Assembly (NCBI RefSeq): GCF_014205765.1
Contig: NZ_JACIIZ010000002.1
Span: 62,001 to 126,000 of the forward strand
Length of the DNA stretch: 64,000 nucleotides
From: Nitrospirillum iridis
Lineage (GTDB): Bacteria; Pseudomonadota; Alphaproteobacteria; Azospirillales; Azospirillaceae
Direction: 5' to 3'
Shown here: positions 32,856 through 41,013 of the stretch, one piece after another
How the letters are laid out: every line of letters begins with the position of its first letter
Position numbering within the stretch: position 1 is the first letter of the stretch
Program-made: the position numbers and the translations under genes
Notes under the pieces: generated by a model
What the model saw: only the letters and a program-made list of their open reading frames with translations
What the model was told of the DNA's origin: nothing
The model's database searches: none

Positions 32856-35660
32856 TCACATCCGGAATTGCAGGCGCATGTACAGGTACGTGCCGCGCAC
32901 ATCGTAGGTGTACATGTCGAAGTTGATGGGGTTGTTGGCGGCTGAGGCCGGCGGCTGGACGTTGAAGATGTTGTCCACGCCCAGGGTGACCCGGGTGTAC
33001 AGGTCCCTGAAATTGTAGCCCACCTGAACGTCCTGGTAGACGATGGCCGGGATGCGGCCGCCATTGACGGCGTTGTTCGGGATGTCGCGCGAGGTGCCGA
33101 TGTAGCGCGCCTTCCACCCGGCCGACCACGGCCCCTCGTCATCCTGGTTCCAGCGGAGGGAGGCCTGCCCCTTCCAGTAGGGGTATGTGGCGCGCGGCTG
33201 GTCGGAATGGCCGGCCAGTTCCTGGCGCAGGATGCTGCCGTCAGGCTGGGGGATGTAGTTGTCGAACTGCAGCAGACGCGAGGCGTTGACGCCGGTGGTG
33301 ACGATGCCGAAGCCGCTGTCGAAGGTGTAGCCCAGCGAGACGTCGACGCCCTTTTCCTTGATCTTGCTGAAGTTGCTGACGGCCTGCAGCACGTTCAGCA
33401 CCTGCCCGGTGGTGGCGTCACGCTGCAGCAGGCTGCAGGCGCTGCCGCCGGTGTTGGCGCAACTGGTCAGGATCTGCTGCGCGGTCTGGCTGGAAATGGC
33501 GTCGTCCACCTCGATGGCGAAATAGTCGACGGTGGCGGACGCGCCCTTGGCCCACGCCGGGGTGTAGGCGAGGCCGACGCTGTCGGTGCGCGAGGTTTCC
33601 GGCTTCAGGTTGGGATTGCCGCCGGTGCTGCCGTTGATCAGGCCGTTGCCGTAGTTGTACTGGCTGTAGCTGGTGGGCACGCCGGCGCAGCCGGCCAGGC
33701 CCTTGCCGCCACCGTTGCAGGGGTCGACGGCCTGGAACTGGGTGTTGCGGCCGCCCTGGTCCAGCTCAAGGATGGAGGGGGCGCGGAATCCTTCGGAATA
33801 GCTGCCGCGGAACAGCAGGTCTTCCACCGGGCGGTAGGCGACGCCGGCCTTTTTCGTCGTGTTGCCGCCATAGGTGCTGTAGTTGGAGTAGCGTAGCGCC
33901 CCGTCCACATCCAGCTTGTAGATGGCCGGCAGATCGCGCAGCAGCGGGATGTCGAATTCGGCGTAGGCTTCCTTGGTGTCGTAGCTGCCGCTGGTGGGGT
34001 TGCGGGTGGCCGCCGACGTGCGGGTGAGGCCGGTGACATAGACGGGGGTGGCGTTCACCACCGCGTCCGGCGTGTCGTAGCCGTATTCCCGGCGGTAGGA
34101 GGCGCCGGCCGCCGCCATGACGTCCCCCGCCGGCAGGGTGAACAGGCTGCGCGACAGGTTGAATTCGGCGCTGGTCTGCGACACCCCGTCCTCGTCATGG
34201 GCGTTGTAGCGGATGTAGTTCGCCATTTGCGGCGTGATCTTGCCGAAGATGTTCAGCGGCACGCAGCCGGCGGTGGCGGCGCAGCGGGTGGGGGAGCCCA
34301 GGGCCAGGGCGAGGTGGTCGTAGTCCACGTTGTTGGCGCTGTCGAACGTCGCCTCGTTGCGGGAGTAGGAGACGAAGGCGTCCCAGTTCCAGGTGCCCCA
34401 CAAATCCACCTTGCCCTCGAGCCCGGCGTCCGCCCGCCAGGTGTTGACCTCCTGCACGTTCTGCCGGTCGCCGACGTCGTCCAGGTAACGGCGCAGCCGG
34501 AAGGAGGAGCCGGAAAAGGCCTTGCCGAAGATGTTGTAGGCCTGGTTGGCGGGCATGGTGATGCCCTGGCCACCGTTCACGTCCAGCAGGAAGGGGGAAT
34601 AGAGCTGCGCCGAGCGGCGGTGGTTGTAGAGGAACTCCACATGGCCGCTGACGCTGTCGGTGATGTCGGTGGTGTAGCGCAGGAAGGTGCCGTAGCGCGT
34701 GCTGGGCCCGGTCGCGTCGCGCCCCTGGACCAGGGTGTTGAAGTAGTCGCCGGGCAGGGCTGCCGCGCGGAAGTTGGACGTGGACGTGCCGTCCGTGCCG
34801 GCGATGCGGGTGAGGGTGGATGAGGACACGCCGGGTAGGTTGTACAGGCCGCGCGGGCTGATGGGCGGCGACGTCGGGGCGGTCAGCGCGACGCGCGTCA
34901 GGTCGCGGTCCTGGGTGTAGATGGGCAGGATGTCGACCAGGTCGGCGGAGAACAGCAGCGTGCCCCGGCCCAGCTTCACCCCCGCCGTCATGTCGGCCGA
35001 GACGCTGCGCCCGTCCCCGTTGGAGGAGATGCCGGACTGCACGTTGGCCCGCACGCCTTCAAAGTCGCGCACCAGGTGGATGTTGACGACGCCGGCGATG
35101 GCGTCGGCGCCATAGATGGCGGAGGCGCCGTCCTTCAGCACCTCCATAGTGTCCACCAGGCCCACCGGTATGGTGTTGAGGTCGACGAAGTCACGGAAGC
35201 CCCGGCCGCCGACGGCGTTGACCCAGCGGTGGCCGTCCACCAGCACCAGCGTGCGGTTGCCGCTGCCCTCGGCGCTGCCCAGGTAGCGCAGGTTGATGGA
35301 ACTGACGCCGAAGGACGTGCCCTGGGTGCCGTTGGAATTGAGGCTGACACCCACCGAGGGCAGGGCTTGCAGCAGGTCGCCCACCGATAGGGGCGCCGCC
35401 GCCTGGATGTCCTCGATCGACAGGCTCTGGATGTTGCCGACCGACTGGGCGTCCTGGCCCTTGATGTGGGTGCCGGTGACGACGATTTCCTGCAGGTCGT
35501 CGAGTGCCGATGTCTGGGCCGACCCTGGGGCCGACCCCTGCGGGGCGGCCTGCTGCGCCAGGGCCGGATTGGACCAGGCCGCCAGCGCCAGCAGGCTGGT
35601 GGACATGAGAAGGCCGGTGCCGGCGGCCTTCCTGAAGCGGGACCCAACTGCTGTCTTCAT
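32856..35660 (-). CDS. TonB-dependent receptor, first gene of the hydrolase operon
   Basis: 934 residues. Signal peptide MKTAVGSRFRKAAGTGLLMS ... PALAQ; TonB box DLQEIVVTGTHIKGQ; plug with GTSFGVSSINLRYLGSAEGS, LVLVDGHRWV and GASAIYGADAIAGVVNI; then a large barrel ending in YLYMRLQFRM. The plug type is that of oligosaccharide- or peptide-type receptors rather than classic siderophore receptors. Leads an operon with CocE hydrolase, CapA and LysR, and is divergent from a YfcC transporter, so the imported ligand is probably the substrate of those proteins. Confidence 0.93.
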   Translation of the reverse strand: MKTAVGSRFRKAAGTGLLMSTSLLALAAWSNPALAQQAAPQGSAPGSAQTSALDDLQEIVVTGTHIKGQDAQSVGNIQSLSIEDIQAAAPLSVGDLLQALPSVGVSLNSNGTQGTSFGVSSINLRYLGSAEGSGNRTLVLVDGHRWVNAVGGRGFRDFVDLNTIPVGLVDTMEVLKDGASAIYGADAIAGVVNIHLVRDFEGVRANVQSGISSNGDGRSVSADMTAGVKLGRGTLLFSADLVDILPIYTQDRDLTRVALTAPTSPPISPRGLYNLPGVSSSTLTRIAGTDGTSTSNFRAAALPGDYFNTLVQGRDATGPSTRYGTFLRYTTDITDSVSGHVEFLYNHRRSAQLYSPFLLDVNGGQGITMPANQAYNIFGKAFSGSSFRLRRYLDDVGDRQNVQEVNTWRADAGLEGKVDLWGTWNWDAFVSYSRNEATFDSANNVDYDHLALALGSPTRCAATAGCVPLNIFGKITPQMANYIRYNAHDEDGVSQTSAEFNLSRSLFTLPAGDVMAAAGASYRREYGYDTPDAVVNATPVYVTGLTRTSAATRNPTSGSYDTKEAYAEFDIPLLRDLPAIYKLDVDGALRYSNYSTYGGNTTKKAGVAYRPVEDLLFRGSYSEGFRAPSILELDQGGRNTQFQAVDPCNGGGKGLAGCAGVPTSYSQYNYGNGLINGSTGGNPNLKPETSRTDSVGLAYTPAWAKGASATVDYFAIEVDDAISSQTAQQILTSCANTGGSACSLLQRDATTGQVLNVLQAVSNFSKIKEKGVDVSLGYTFDSGFGIVTTGVNASRLLQFDNYIPQPDGSILRQELAGHSDQPRATYPYWKGQASLRWNQDDEGPWSAGWKARYIGTSRDIPNNAVNGGRIPAIVYQDVQVGYNFRDLYTRVTLGVDNIFNVQPPASAANNPINFDMYTYDVRGTYLYMRLQFRM

Positions 35661-35896
35661 TGTTCTATCCCCCGATTTTTCCCATGACGTCCCGGGTGGT
35701 GGGGGTGTCCCCCCGGCTTCCCGGGATCAATGCTCCCTGTGTATGGGGCTAGGTAAACGATGGGGGAGGAATGCCGCAATATTATGAATGAATCAGAACA
35801 TCCTATGCATCTTGGTTATGGCATCAAATAATCGCTCGTAATTCTGCAATGCTTGGGTAAGGTGCCCGGTAACAGGGAAAAGCCGGGGACAGGAAA

Positions 35897-37345
35897 ATGG
35901 CGGTTTCGGAGGAGGCGGCGTCCCGCCGCCCACAGGGGGAACAGGAGGGTACCGCCAGGGCGGGCGGGCATTCATACGGCCGCATGCCGCATCCGGTGAT
36001 GATGATGCTGTTCATCATCCTGGGGGCGGCGCTGCTGACCTACCTGGTGCCGTCGGGCGAATATGCGCGGGGGGCGGACAAGCTGGTGGTGCCGGGCACC
36101 TTCCACACCGTGCCCAAGGACTATGGCCTGGACGCGCTGTTGCTGCCGCACAAGAGCGGACCGCAGCAGGCCTTTCCCGCCAGCATTCCGGGCGTCGCCT
36201 TGTCCATCCCGGCGGGCATGACCACCACCGCCAACCTGATCTTCATGGTCATGTTCTCCGGCGGCATGTTCGGCGTGCTCAAGGCCTCGGGCGCGCTGGA
36301 TTCCGGTGTCAGCCGCCTGGTGGAAGTGGCGCGGGGCAACGCCTATGTGCTGGTGCCCATCCTGATGGCCGTCATCTCCGCCGGCGCCACCTTCCTGGGC
36401 ATGATCTCGGAATTCCTGGTCATCATCCCGGTGATGGTGGTGCTGGCGGAGCGGCTGGGACTGGCGCCGCTGTTCGCCGTGGCGGTGGTGACGGTGGCGG
36501 CCAAGATCGGCTACCTCGCCTCGGTCACCAATCCGGTGGCACTGCTGATCGCCCAGCCCATCGCCGGCGTGCCGGCCTTCAGCGGGGTGGGCCTGCGCCT
36601 GGCCGTCTATCTCGCCTTCATGGCCTTGGGCATGCTGTACGTCATGCGCTATCTGCGACAGGTGGGATACAGGGTGCCGGTGGCGCCGCCGGCCGCCGGG
36701 CGCTTGTCCCGCCGCCATGCCGGCGTGCTGTCGCTGCTGGCGGTGGCCATGGCCGTCATCCCTTATGGTGGCCTGGAACTGGGCTGGGGCAACCGCGAAT
36801 TGGGCGCCTTCTACATCGTGCTGGCCATCCTGATCTCCGGCGTGGGCGGGCTGTCCTCCGCCCGGGCGGCGGAGGCCTTCACAGAGGGCATGAAAAGCAT
36901 GCTGCTGGCCGGCATCCTGGTGGGGTTGGCCAGTGCCGTGGAAACCGTGCTGAAGGATGGCCTGGTGCTGGACACCATCATCCACGCCTTCGCCAGCGTG
37001 GCGGACGAGCGGTCGCCGCTGCTGGTGGCGCAGAGCCTGACGGGGGTGGAGATGGCGCTGGACGTCCTGATCCCCTCCACCTCCGGCAAGGCGGCGGTCA
37101 GCCTGCCCATCCTGGCTCCCATCGCCCAGATGTCGGGCGTCAGCGGCCAGTTGACCGTCATGGCCTTCCTGTTCGGCAATGGCCTGACCAACATGGTGAC
37201 GCCCACCTCCGGCATGCTGCTGGCCTACCTGGCGGCGGCGCGGGTCAGCTACGGCGCCTGGATGCGCTTCGTGCTGCCGCTGTGGGGCGTGCTGGTCGCG
37301 CTGTCGCTGGTCCTCATGGCGCTGGCGGTGGTGGTGGGGCTGTGA
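35897..37345 (+). CDS. YfcC-type (C4-dicarboxylate/basic amino acid) inner-membrane transporter
   Basis: 482 residues with about 12 membrane helices after a 30-residue hydrophilic start. Pattern of the YfcC/ArcD-like family: LLTYLVPSGEYARG near residue 45, MFSGGMFGVLKASGALDSGV, MISEFLVIIPVMVVLAERLG, LIPSTSGKAAVSLPILAPIA and GNGLTNMVTPTSGMLLAYLA. Moves organic anions or amino acids. It is divergent from the TonB receptor operon (236-base gap), and probably carries the hydrolysis product across the inner membrane. Confidence 0.82.
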   Translation: MAVSEEAASRRPQGEQEGTARAGGHSYGRMPHPVMMMLFIILGAALLTYLVPSGEYARGADKLVVPGTFHTVPKDYGLDALLLPHKSGPQQAFPASIPGVALSIPAGMTTTANLIFMVMFSGGMFGVLKASGALDSGVSRLVEVARGNAYVLVPILMAVISAGATFLGMISEFLVIIPVMVVLAERLGLAPLFAVAVVTVAAKIGYLASVTNPVALLIAQPIAGVPAFSGVGLRLAVYLAFMALGMLYVMRYLRQVGYRVPVAPPAAGRLSRRHAGVLSLLAVAMAVIPYGGLELGWGNRELGAFYIVLAILISGVGGLSSARAAEAFTEGMKSMLLAGILVGLASAVETVLKDGLVLDTIIHAFASVADERSPLLVAQSLTGVEMALDVLIPSTSGKAAVSLPILAPIAQMSGVSGQLTVMAFLFGNGLTNMVTPTSGMLLAYLAAARVSYGAWMRFVLPLWGVLVALSLVLMALAVVVGL

Positions 37346-37455
37346 TGCGGCATTGCTCCCAGGGCGCCGGGCCCATTTGAACGTCTGCCCTTGGCGGCGC
37401 TGATCCTGGTCATTGACCAGGATCAGCGCGACTGGGTGTGACTTGTGATCCAACG

Positions 37456-38589
37456 CTATGAATTCTTCTTGACCCCCATCATCCCATTGACTGCGTCATA
37501 TATGTAGTCGACCACATTCAACGGACATCTCCCAACATTTACCCTTGCGTAAGCCTGCGCGGTGGCAATATCCGTGGCACCCGAGCCAGATGCTGAAAGA
37601 AAATTGGGAGGCCCCAAATAAAGCGTGTCACCGGTTGGTGCCGCGCTCGGGGGGCTTTGCGGGGGCGTGGAACCGGCAGTCCAGGTATAGGAAAGAACTG
37701 GAGTTTGATTGCCAGCGGGGAAATTAACTGTCAGAGACGCTGTCGTAGAAAAGTACCATCTTGCTCCATATACGTCGTATTGCCCAAGTGATGCAGGGGG
37801 AAGGTAATTGCTTGGAATCGGTGTTAACCCACTTGAATATCCGATAATATCATTTGGCATGCAGATCATGACTTGGTTTATTCCGATATCAAGCTCGAAA
37901 GGTAACGTATAGGTGGCGCCAGCGCTTGTAGTCGTGGTGATGGAGAGGTTGGCCGGCGGCATCGTCCAACATGTCGCGGCGGTATTGACAGGACTAAAGG
38001 GAACTGTATTGGTTTGCGCGGGAAGTGGAGGGAGGGTCGCGGGAGAAAGTGGTGAATATTGGAAGCCGTCAGTAGTGCTTGATAGTTGGCCGATGATAAC
38101 GGCCGGGCCGCCGGTGGTCGTTATCTTGTACCCGGCGCCAAGTAAATTGCCCTTGGTATCCGAGACCTGAAGGAAATTGTTGAATAGGGGGTTTTCCCCT
38201 TTTGCTGAGACTCCCATCATGCCGACAGATCCGTCGCAAACCAGCACCATGCCGTAGGAGGTGGCCGCTGCGGTTGTCGATGTGCCGCTGTAAAGCGTCA
38301 CGGGCATGTAATACCAATACCCGCTATGAGAAACGTCGCTTGGAAAGTAATTAATTGTGTATGGGCCGAAGCAAGGATAATATTTGTTAAGAATATCGTA
38401 GCTGACTGGTTTGTTAAAATCAAGAAGCCCCACCACTATTCCGCTCGAGCCGGTATCAACTTGAAAATCCCTTCGACTTACATACGGGATTGGATTTTTA
38501 TTATAGGTTGAAGCGCCAATGTCGGCGTAAATGTGGATTCCATTGCCATTGAAATCCGTCGTGTTTGAGGTAAGGGTAACGGTGGACAT
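37456..38589 (-). CDS. Pepsin-like (aspartic protease-fold) protein of unknown function
   Basis: 377 residues, with no signal peptide at the start MSTVTLTSNTTDFNGNG. The sequence RRDFQVDTGSSGIVVGLLDF carries the DTGSSG motif of pepsin-type aspartic proteases. A second Asp that completes the pepsin site should appear in the C-terminal half; there the best candidate is LPFELDIGINQVMICMP, where DTG has become DIG. A Pro/Ser/Thr-rich stretch lies near residue 310. It could be a working protease or a binding protein with the same fold. GC content is well below that of neighbours, suggesting transfer. Divergent from the kdp locus, as the low-GC metallophosphoesterase is from the barrel gene. Confidence 0.6.
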   Translation of the reverse strand: MSTVTLTSNTTDFNGNGIHIYADIGASTYNKNPIPYVSRRDFQVDTGSSGIVVGLLDFNKPVSYDILNKYYPCFGPYTINYFPSDVSHSGYWYYMPVTLYSGTSTTAAATSYGMVLVCDGSVGMMGVSAKGENPLFNNFLQVSDTKGNLLGAGYKITTTGGPAVIIGQLSSTTDGFQYSPLSPATLPPLPAQTNTVPFSPVNTAATCWTMPPANLSITTTTSAGATYTLPFELDIGINQVMICMPNDIIGYSSGLTPIPSNYLPPASLGQYDVYGARWYFSTTASLTVNFPAGNQTPVLSYTWTAGSTPPQSPPSAAPTGDTLYLGPPNFLSASGSGATDIATAQAYARVNVGRCPLNVVDYIYDAVNGMMGVKKNS

Positions 38590-38780
38590 AGAAATCTCCT
38601 TTTGCTGATCGTTAAGTCAATGGCCGTATTTGGTTATGCGGCGCGAGAGTTATCATGATGATTGGGAGCTTCCCATGGAGTGGGCAGGCGTCCAAAATCT
38701 CGATTTGCACGAAACGCGCCAGAAAGTTTTTCATATATTTCATAGTGCTATCTTTTAACGGGCAAATGTCCGCCATGACG

Positions 38781-38803
38781 CTGGACACGTCGGACACGTC
38801 CAG
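38781..38803 (+). promoter_or_regulatory. Tandem GGACACGTC motif, copy 2, with inverted-repeat edges
   Basis: Two adjacent GGACACGTC units, flanked so that CTGGAC (38781) and GTCCAG (38798) form an inverted repeat. The inner 15 bases match 24077-24091. It lies in the 394-base gap 38590-38983, which has no gene before the small ORF at 38984. Confidence 0.5.
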
Positions 38804-38844
38804 TTTGACGTTTGCTGCCGTTTGGGCGGACGCGGGGCCAAACA

Positions 38845-38894
38845 TTAAAATCCTTTTATTTCCGCCCCCCGGCTTTGCCATCGAATTTTGATGG
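38845..38894 (+). promoter_or_regulatory. KdpE-like element upstream of kdpF
   Basis: TTAAAATCCTTTTATTTCCG followed by CCCCCCGG, resembling the E. coli KdpE site (AT block, T-run, then CCCCGCCCG) as I remember it. KdpE is encoded at the end of this locus, and kdp promoters are normally activated here. The start of the first small ORF is 90 bases downstream. Confidence 0.65.
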
Positions 38895-38983
38895 CCATCG
38901 GCTGTTTCCTCAGCGTCGACCCATTCCGCCCGGAAGCTCCTTTTATGAAAGGCTTCCGGGCTTCGTTCGTGAGGAACAACCGC

Positions 38984-39067
38984 ATGCTCGACGTCATCCT
39001 TGTCGCCCTCCTGGTGGGGCTTTTCGGGCTGGGCGTGGCCTACGCCTATGCCTGCGAAAGGCTGTGA
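38984..39067 (+). CDS. Small membrane protein ahead of kdpF
   Basis: 27 residues, MLDVILVALLVGLFGLGVAY followed by AYACERL: one membrane helix and a short polar end. GTGAGGAAC lies upstream of the ATG. Many proteobacterial kdp operons have such a small helix protein with a C-terminal CERL/CDRL-like tail just before kdpF; its role is unknown but it may belong to the pump complex. Confidence 0.7.
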   Translation: MLDVILVALLVGLFGLGVAYAYACERL

Positions 39068-39074
39068 GGCGCCC

Positions 39075-39161
39075 ATGTTCGACCTGATCCTGGGCGCCGC
39101 CGTCTCGGTCGGCCTGACCCTTTACCTCGTCTATGTCCTGATCCGGCCAGAACGGTTCTAA
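39075..39161 (+). CDS. kdpF: KdpF, small subunit of the potassium ATPase
   Basis: 28 residues: [20 protein letters not shown] followed by VLIRPERF. The single helix and the RPE(R/K)F end are typical of KdpF, which stabilises the KdpABC complex in the inner membrane. It starts eight bases after the preceding small ORF and precedes kdpA by 46 bases. Confidence 0.9.
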   Translation: MFDLILGAAVSVGLTLYLVYVLIRPERF

Positions 39162-39207
39162 GACAGGCGCTTTTGAGCGCCGCCTCGCGTATGCGGAGAC
39201 CTTTCCC

Positions 39208-40935
39208 GTGACCTTCAACGGCATCCTACAGATCGCGCTGTTCGCGGCGATCATCCTGGTCCTGACGCGGCCCATCGGCGGCTTCCTGACCCGTGTCTTT
39301 TCCGGCGAGACCACTCGGGCTCGCCGGGTCTTCGGCCCCCTGGAGCGCGGCATCTACCGCGTCTGCGGCGTGGACGAGAAGACGGAGCAGCATTGGCTGA
39401 CCTACGCCGTCTCCATGCTGCTGTTCAACCTGGTGGGCGGCCTGCTGCTCTATGCGCTGATGCGCTTCCAGGCGGTGCTGCCCTTCAACCCGCAGGGCCA
39501 GGCGGCGGTGGCGCCGGACCTGGCCTTCAACACCGCCATCAGCTTCGTCACCAACACCAACTGGCAGGCCTACGGCGGTGAATCCACCATGGGCTATCTG
39601 GTGCAGATGGCGGGCCTGACCGTGCAGAATTTCCTGTCGGCGGCCACCGGCATCGTCCTGGCCCTGGCGCTGGTGCGGGGCTTCTCCCGCCGCGGCGCGC
39701 AGACCATCGGCAACTTCTGGGTGGATCTCACCCGCGCCACCCTTTACGTGCTGCTGCCGGTCTGCGTCGTCATGACCCTGTTCTTCGTCTGGCAGGGTGT
39801 GCCGCAGAACCTGATGGCCTACACCGAGGCGACGACGCTGGAAGGTGCGAAGCAGGTGATCGCGCAGGGCCCCGTGGCCTCGCAGCTGGCGATCAAGATG
39901 CTGGGCACCAACGGCGGCGGCTTCTTCAACGCCAACTCCGCCCACCCGTTCGAGAACCCCAACGCCCTGGTCAACCTGGTGCAGATGCTGGCCATCTTCG
40001 TCATCGGCGCCGGCTTGACCAACGTCTTCGGCCGCATGGTGGGCAATGAGCGCCAAGGCTGGGCCATCCTGGCCGCCATGGGCGCCCTGTTCGTCGTCGG
40101 CGTTGGCGTCTGCTATTGGGCCGAGGCCCAGGGCAACCCGCTGCTGGCCAGCCTGCCGGTGGACCAGGCGTCCAGCCTGCTGTCGCCCGGCGGCAACATG
40201 GAGGGCAAGGAGGTCCGCTTCGGCATCGCCAACAGCGCCCTGTTCGCCACCGTCACCACCGACGCGTCGTGCGGCGCCGTCAATGGCATGCATGACAGCT
40301 TCACCCCGCTGGGCGGCCTGGTCCCCCTGGTCAACCTGCTGCTGGGCGAGGTCATCGTCGGCGGTGTCGGCGCCGGTCTCTACGGCATGTTGCTGATGGC
40401 CATCATCGCCATGTTCGTCGCCGGCCTGATGGTGGGCCGCACGCCGGAATACATCGGCAAGAAGCTGGAGGCCAAGGAGGTCAAGATGACCGTGCTGGCC
40501 ATCCTGGCCATGCCGCTGGTCATCCTGGTGTTCGGCGCCATCTCCTCCGCCGTTCCGCTGGGCACCGCCGGCATCGCCAACAACGGCCCGCACGGCTTCT
40601 CGGAGATCTTCTACGCCTTCAGCTCCGCCGCCGCGAACAACGGCAGCGCCTTCGCCGGACTTTCCGCCAACACCCTCTGGTACAACGTGACCTTGGGCGT
40701 GACCATGTTCGTCGGCCGCTTCTTCATCATCATCCCGGCGCTCGCCATCGCCGGCGCCCTGGCGGCCAAGAAGTCGGTGCCCGCGTCGGCCGGCACCTTC
40801 CCCACCACCGGCCCGCTGTTCGTCGGCCTGCTGGTGGGCGTGATCCTGATCGTCGGCGGCCTGACCTACTTCCCCGCCGTGGCGCTCGGACCCGTGGTCG
40901 AGCATCTGCAGCTCATGACCGGCACCACCTACTGA
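39208..40935 (+). CDS. kdpA: KdpA, potassium-binding translocation subunit
   Basis: 575 residues, family length. Forms the K+ channel-like pathway of the Kdp pump in the inner membrane. Selectivity-filter loops are clear: [45 protein letters not shown] and [10 protein letters not shown]. About ten membrane helices. Part of a single operon with kdpF, kdpB and kdpC, made when K+ is scarce. Confidence 0.97.
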   Translation: MTFNGILQIALFAAIILVLTRPIGGFLTRVFSGETTRARRVFGPLERGIYRVCGVDEKTEQHWLTYAVSMLLFNLVGGLLLYALMRFQAVLPFNPQGQAAVAPDLAFNTAISFVTNTNWQAYGGESTMGYLVQMAGLTVQNFLSAATGIVLALALVRGFSRRGAQTIGNFWVDLTRATLYVLLPVCVVMTLFFVWQGVPQNLMAYTEATTLEGAKQVIAQGPVASQLAIKMLGTNGGGFFNANSAHPFENPNALVNLVQMLAIFVIGAGLTNVFGRMVGNERQGWAILAAMGALFVVGVGVCYWAEAQGNPLLASLPVDQASSLLSPGGNMEGKEVRFGIANSALFATVTTDASCGAVNGMHDSFTPLGGLVPLVNLLLGEVIVGGVGAGLYGMLLMAIIAMFVAGLMVGRTPEYIGKKLEAKEVKMTVLAILAMPLVILVFGAISSAVPLGTAGIANNGPHGFSEIFYAFSSAAANNGSAFAGLSANTLWYNVTLGVTMFVGRFFIIIPALAIAGALAAKKSVPASAGTFPTTGPLFVGLLVGVILIVGGLTYFPAVALGPVVEHLQLMTGTTY

Positions 40936-41013
40936 CCCCGGCTGGATCCCCTGGGCACAGACCCAAGGTTGAAACGCATGTTTTGGCGTCATCCGTTCTT
41001 CGGAGATTTTGAG

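Noticed and set aside
38612-39076. A 154-codon minus-strand frame across the kdp promoter
   Set aside because: It covers the KdpE-like box and the two small kdp genes and has no recognisable motif; most likely chance.
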